Position numbers and translations under genes: made by a program
Assembly (NCBI RefSeq): GCF_023159225.1
Contig: NC_063161.1
Span: 120,752,958 to 120,816,957, forward strand
Length of the DNA: 64,000 bases
Direction: 5' to 3'
Source of the DNA: Perognathus longimembris pacificus
Taxonomy: Eukaryota; Chordata; Mammalia; Rodentia; Heteromyidae
The notes under the pieces: model-generated
What the model saw: only the letters and a program-made list of their open reading frames with translations
Told to the model about the DNA's origin: nothing
Database searches by the model: none
Part shown: piece by piece, positions 60,721 to 64,000 of the stretch
How the letters are laid out: the number at the start of each line of letters is the position of its first letter
How positions within the stretch are numbered: position 1 is the first letter of the stretch

Positions 60721-61735
60721 ACTTGCAGATCTCTTTAAGCATTTCCTCCAGTGTGACACATTTCAGGCTCCCCATAGAAGAGCGCCACCTTGAGGTACAT
60801 GGGGGCTAAGCTGGCTTGAGGCTTACACAGAAGGGTAGGTGCCGGTGCATCTCATTTCTCCATTCCTGTAGTAAGACTTCTGCTTGTCATTCTGGACCAT
60901 TTCTGAGGACACATGTTTACTCCTCACCAGTTGCTGTGGCCATAAAATGTCAATGTCCTCCAGGTGCAATCTAGGCCCAGAGGTGGCCATTGTCTTATTC
61001 CCACAGCTGGAAGTTTTGGCTTTGATACCATTCAGGTAGCAACAAATGCCCAGTGTGTTATTAACCCATACCTGAGGCAGCATGACAGGATACTGGGCCA
61101 AAGAAAAATAGAAAACACTGAGACATAGATGTAGACAGAAAAAGGTGGAGATCAGGGGTCCCAAGGTCCCTTGCACTTGGGCCCCGAGTTTTCACAAGCA
61201 AACTATATTTGTTCGAGCTTCCATAAGGGTTACCGTGGATACATGTAAAAAGTAAAGCATGTATATTAATATTACAATCCAATCAGAGCCAAACAGAGTT
61301 TGTGAGAGACACGGGTTCCCTTATTCTTTCTAAACAGACTGCAGCCTAGGAAAAGTCCAGACACAGCGTCCATTTATTTAACCCAAGGTTAAGTTGTCAA
61401 GGTCCCTGGTACAGCTGCCAGCCAAAGGAAAGGGGGGGGGGTGGGTGGCACTCCAGTTTCTTCACCCTCTCCAGAGCTGTCTGTGTTAACCGTTTCATGG
61501 CCAGCTCTCAGCATTCCGAGTGCTGTCAAGGTGGCGTTCTAACCTCTCAGACCTTTTCAACTCAGCTTCAGAATTCCCTACACAGCGCCATATGGAAAGA
61601 GCTGAGCATGCTTCGCAAGCGTCACAGATCCGCTAAAGTCCGCCTTACTCCCCCATTCCCCTTCCCCAAACCTCATCCTATCCTTGACATTTCAGACAGG
61701 TGTGAAAAAGATCGTCTTGAGTTCTTTGTTTTCAT
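60721..61735 (-). other. Unassigned CpG-richer segment between two L1 tails
   Basis: CpG-containing words are more frequent here than in the flanking intergenic DNA, mainly at 61480-61640. A 117-codon frame (60823-61176) and an overlapping 73-codon frame (61061-61282) lie on the - strand. Around 61360 the - strand has AATAAA followed by non-repetitive sequence. I recognise neither a host gene nor a named retroelement. A decayed retroelement or retrocopy is the likeliest explanation. Confidence 0.35.
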
Positions 61736-61860
61736 TATTTAATTTGTCATTGTCCTTGTAAAGGCGGTGTACAGAGGGGTGGTAGTGACAGAAGTCAGAT
61801 AAAGAGTATATATCTTTTTGGACCATGTCACCCCTTCCCTCGCTCTCTCTGCCCTGGATT
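61735..61860 (-). mobile_element. LINE-1 3' tip, antisense
   Basis: AATTTGTCATTGTCCTTGTA, GGCGGTGTACAGAGGGGTGG and TCAGATAAAGAGTATATATC are variants of the L1 3' tip phrases at 60.2 and 38.2 kb. Confidence 0.5.
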
Positions 61861-63175
61861 CTTAAGTAACATGTTAAGCACCTCTTACCACAGTAGGAAT
61901 TTTAAAGATGTCATGTTTATGTTTATTACCATAGATGTTGAGTGTGCCTTCCCGACATCTAGCAATGAAGTTTCTGTAAATTTGGCATTTATTTAGCTCC
62001 CATTCGGAGGTTAATACTCTTATTGACTCTCTGGTTGCTCAGGATTTGCTTTTTGTATGGTGCTCTGGAAAAGGGGGTTTGAGTTAAAGAAATTTAGACT
62101 ACTTTGGCTTACTTTTAATTAAGTTAAACCTGTGGTATCGTCTAGGCAAGGCAAACCTGTTATTGCACTTGTTTCTCACAGAATCCAGAAGTTTGAGGTA
62201 TGAAAACTCCTGATTTACGGAACCAGCCGGGACCACATACTTAGAACCCACACTGTTTCTCCGCTTTGCAATTATCTGTACCTTATGCTTTTGTCAATAA
62301 GAGAGGGCCAACTTTTAAAAACAAACACTTGATCTTTTCAATTCATGGTTTTCCAATTCATGCATTTTCTCTTACCTCTGGATTTTCATAAGAAAAAGGA
62401 AATTACCCCCTCCCCACCGAAATGAGAATATGGAGGGCAAGAAAAATGTGCTACGTATTTCCATGGAACAACAAAACCTATTTTCGTTTTTAAGCATGCC
62501 TATGAGATATAAGGAAAGCAGCTCGTGCCAGACTTGAAAAGGAAACCGCACACCAACTTTTCGTGCTGTGCACGATAAACTGTGGTGGTTGAGAGAAGGA
62601 AAGGCAGCCCGGAGGGGGAAAACAATGACTCACGGCCCAGGCAGCTGCCTCCAGACTGAAAAGAAAATGCTCTCCTTAGCGCCTGGTGAGGGGCACATGG
62701 GAATTTCCAGCCCTTCTCTGCAGAGAAAGGGAGAGAAAGAAAGAGAGAGAGACACTAGCACATGTCTGGGTGCAAAGCCACCACTGCAGTGCTGTAATGG
62801 GAGCTATAAACACTCTTACTCCAAACGACACTATTGGTGCTATGTAGTTGAAAATGACATTTGATTGATACTAGATGATAGTGGAGTGTAATCTAATCTC
62901 TGGTTACAAATATCTCCTCTCTCTCTCTCTCTCTCTGTCTCTCTCCCCCCTCTCTTTTTAACCAATTAGGTGCTTAGGCAGGCTGCTTGCCTGAGCTGCC
63001 TATCCTTGCTGAACCCCAGTTTTCTTATGTGTGAAAAGGAGATGACACTTTCCTCATACAGTTCCCAGAAGTTCCATCTGTCCCACCTCTAGGAGAATCC
63101 ATTGTGGAAAGTAAGTCCTTAAGAAATAGAGCTGCTATTGTGGCATTAACTTGCATTATATAGAACTCTGTCACC
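61861..63175. other. Intergenic, nothing recognised; CT repeat inside
   Basis: A 98-codon frame at 62568-62864 has no recognisable product. A CT repeat runs 62915-62947. A block near 62340-62720 is GC-richer than its surroundings. Confidence 0.5.
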
Positions 63176-63179
63176 TGGC

Positions 63180-63380
63180 AGTTTTACTTATGAGCATATT
63201 CTCCTGAAGAAGAGAAAGCTGGGACTTCAATATGATTTGTACGCTCATGTCTACACCAGTGTTATTCACCATGGCCAAAGGCTAGGAGCCTTTGGAAGAT
63301 TCCATTGCAAGATTCCATTGGAAGATGAATGGATTAAAAAATGTGTGTATGTGCACAATGGGATTTTAACGCAGTACAAC
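63180..63380 (+). mobile_element. LINE-1 ORF2 fragment
   Basis: ACCAGTGTTATTCACCATGGCC, GGAAGATGAATGGATTAAAAAATGTG and GTGCACAATGGGATTTTAACGC follow the ORF2 C-terminal order. A short GAAGATTCCATTGCAA/GAAGATTCCATTGG repeat is inside. Confidence 0.6.
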
Positions 63381-63389
63381 TGACAGAAT

Positions 63390-64000
63390 AAAGTGTCAGC
63401 ACTTGTATAGTCATGACTAATGTACACATTTCTGCAACCATCACCACCATCAAGTTGGTGAGCATGTCCATATCCTCTCAGAATTCTGAGTGTGTTACTT
63501 TGCAATCTCTCACATTCCTTGAGACCACTGCTCCAGCCCCAGATAACTTCTAATCTGATTTCCATCATCATAGATGAGTTTTCCTACCTAGAATTCTGTG
63601 TAATACAGAATTGGTCAATACAGAAGTTATTCCCTTCTTGGACCATCTTCTTATAGTCAGTGTAATAATTTGAAGATTCATCCATGTCAGTTGTACATAG
63701 TAATTTTCAGAGCTGAATAGTATTCCTTTGGATGGATACACTATAATTTCTTGAACTGTTTACTTATGGTTGATACTTGAGTTGTTTCATATTTCAGACT
63801 ATGATAAAGCTCCTAGGTAATTTACATGCACATTGGATATAGACACATGATTCCTTTTCTCTTGGGAGTGGATTTATTGACTCATATGCTAGGGATAAAC
63901 TTACTTTCATTGAAACGATTTTTCAAAGTAGTGCCATACTTTAAATTTCTAGTAGCAGCATACAATAGTTCCATTTGCTCCATATTCCCACCAATGCTTG
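63390..64000 (-). mobile_element. Ancient LINE-1 ORF2/3' UTR, antisense, runs off the window
   Basis: ATTTCTGCAACCATCACCACC, AGATTCATCCATGTCAG, GCTGAATAGTATTCCTTTGG, CTTGGGAGTGGATTTATTGAC and CATATTCCCACCAATGCTTG are the antisense of an old L1 3' end, in order. Confidence 0.7.

Noticed and set aside
60823..61282. Endogenous retroviral envelope fragment
   Set aside because: Considered because of the CpG content and the hydrophobic stretch in the frame, but no motif clearly supports it; left unassigned.
62626..62632. TGACTCA AP-1-type site in a GC-richer intergenic block
   Set aside because: A single 7-base motif is expected by chance many times in 64 kb; nothing else supports an enhancer call.

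Overview
This is a 64 kb window of a mammalian nuclear genome. The organism is most likely a geomyoid rodent (kangaroo rats, pocket mice, pocket gophers). The evidence is many copies of a dimeric SINE with a tRNA-Ala/ID-like left half and a right half that matches the published description of IDL-Geo, a family reported only from Geomyoidea. The genus cannot be fixed from the sequence alone.

Genes. At the left edge (219-2176, + strand) are the last two coding exons of FOCAD (focadhesin), ending in a C-terminus that resembles the human protein. Facing it tail to tail is a complete HACD4 (PTPLAD2) gene on the - strand. It has seven coding exons between 32099 (ATG) and 5935 (stop), all with GT-AG splice sites and compatible phases, and encodes 231 residues with the catalytic Tyr and Glu of 3-hydroxyacyl-CoA dehydratases. 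Its promoter is a CpG island around 31.6-32.5 kb. The order FOCAD(+)/HACD4(-) is the order at human 9p21.3, where the next gene is IFNB1 at the edge of the type I interferon cluster. The window seems to stop before that gene.

From 32.5 to 64 kb I see no protein-coding gene, only intergenic DNA full of repeats: IDL-Geo SINEs (several with perfect target-site duplications), composite 7SL-like/Geo SINEs, LINE-1 fragments of several ages, MaLR-type LTR remnants, DNA-transposon remnants, MIR-like fragments and long microsatellites. The introns of HACD4 hold the same mixture.

No new operon, defence system or other gene system is visible. The observations most worth checking are the Geo SINE module fused to two unrelated left halves and also standing alone, an 86-bp retrocopied mRNA 3' end inside an old L1, a tail-to-tail pair of L1 3' ends in HACD4 intron 3, and a CpG-richer segment at 60.8-61.7 kb that I could not assign. 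All repeat and gene calls rest on reading the sequence and on remembered family features; no database search was run.
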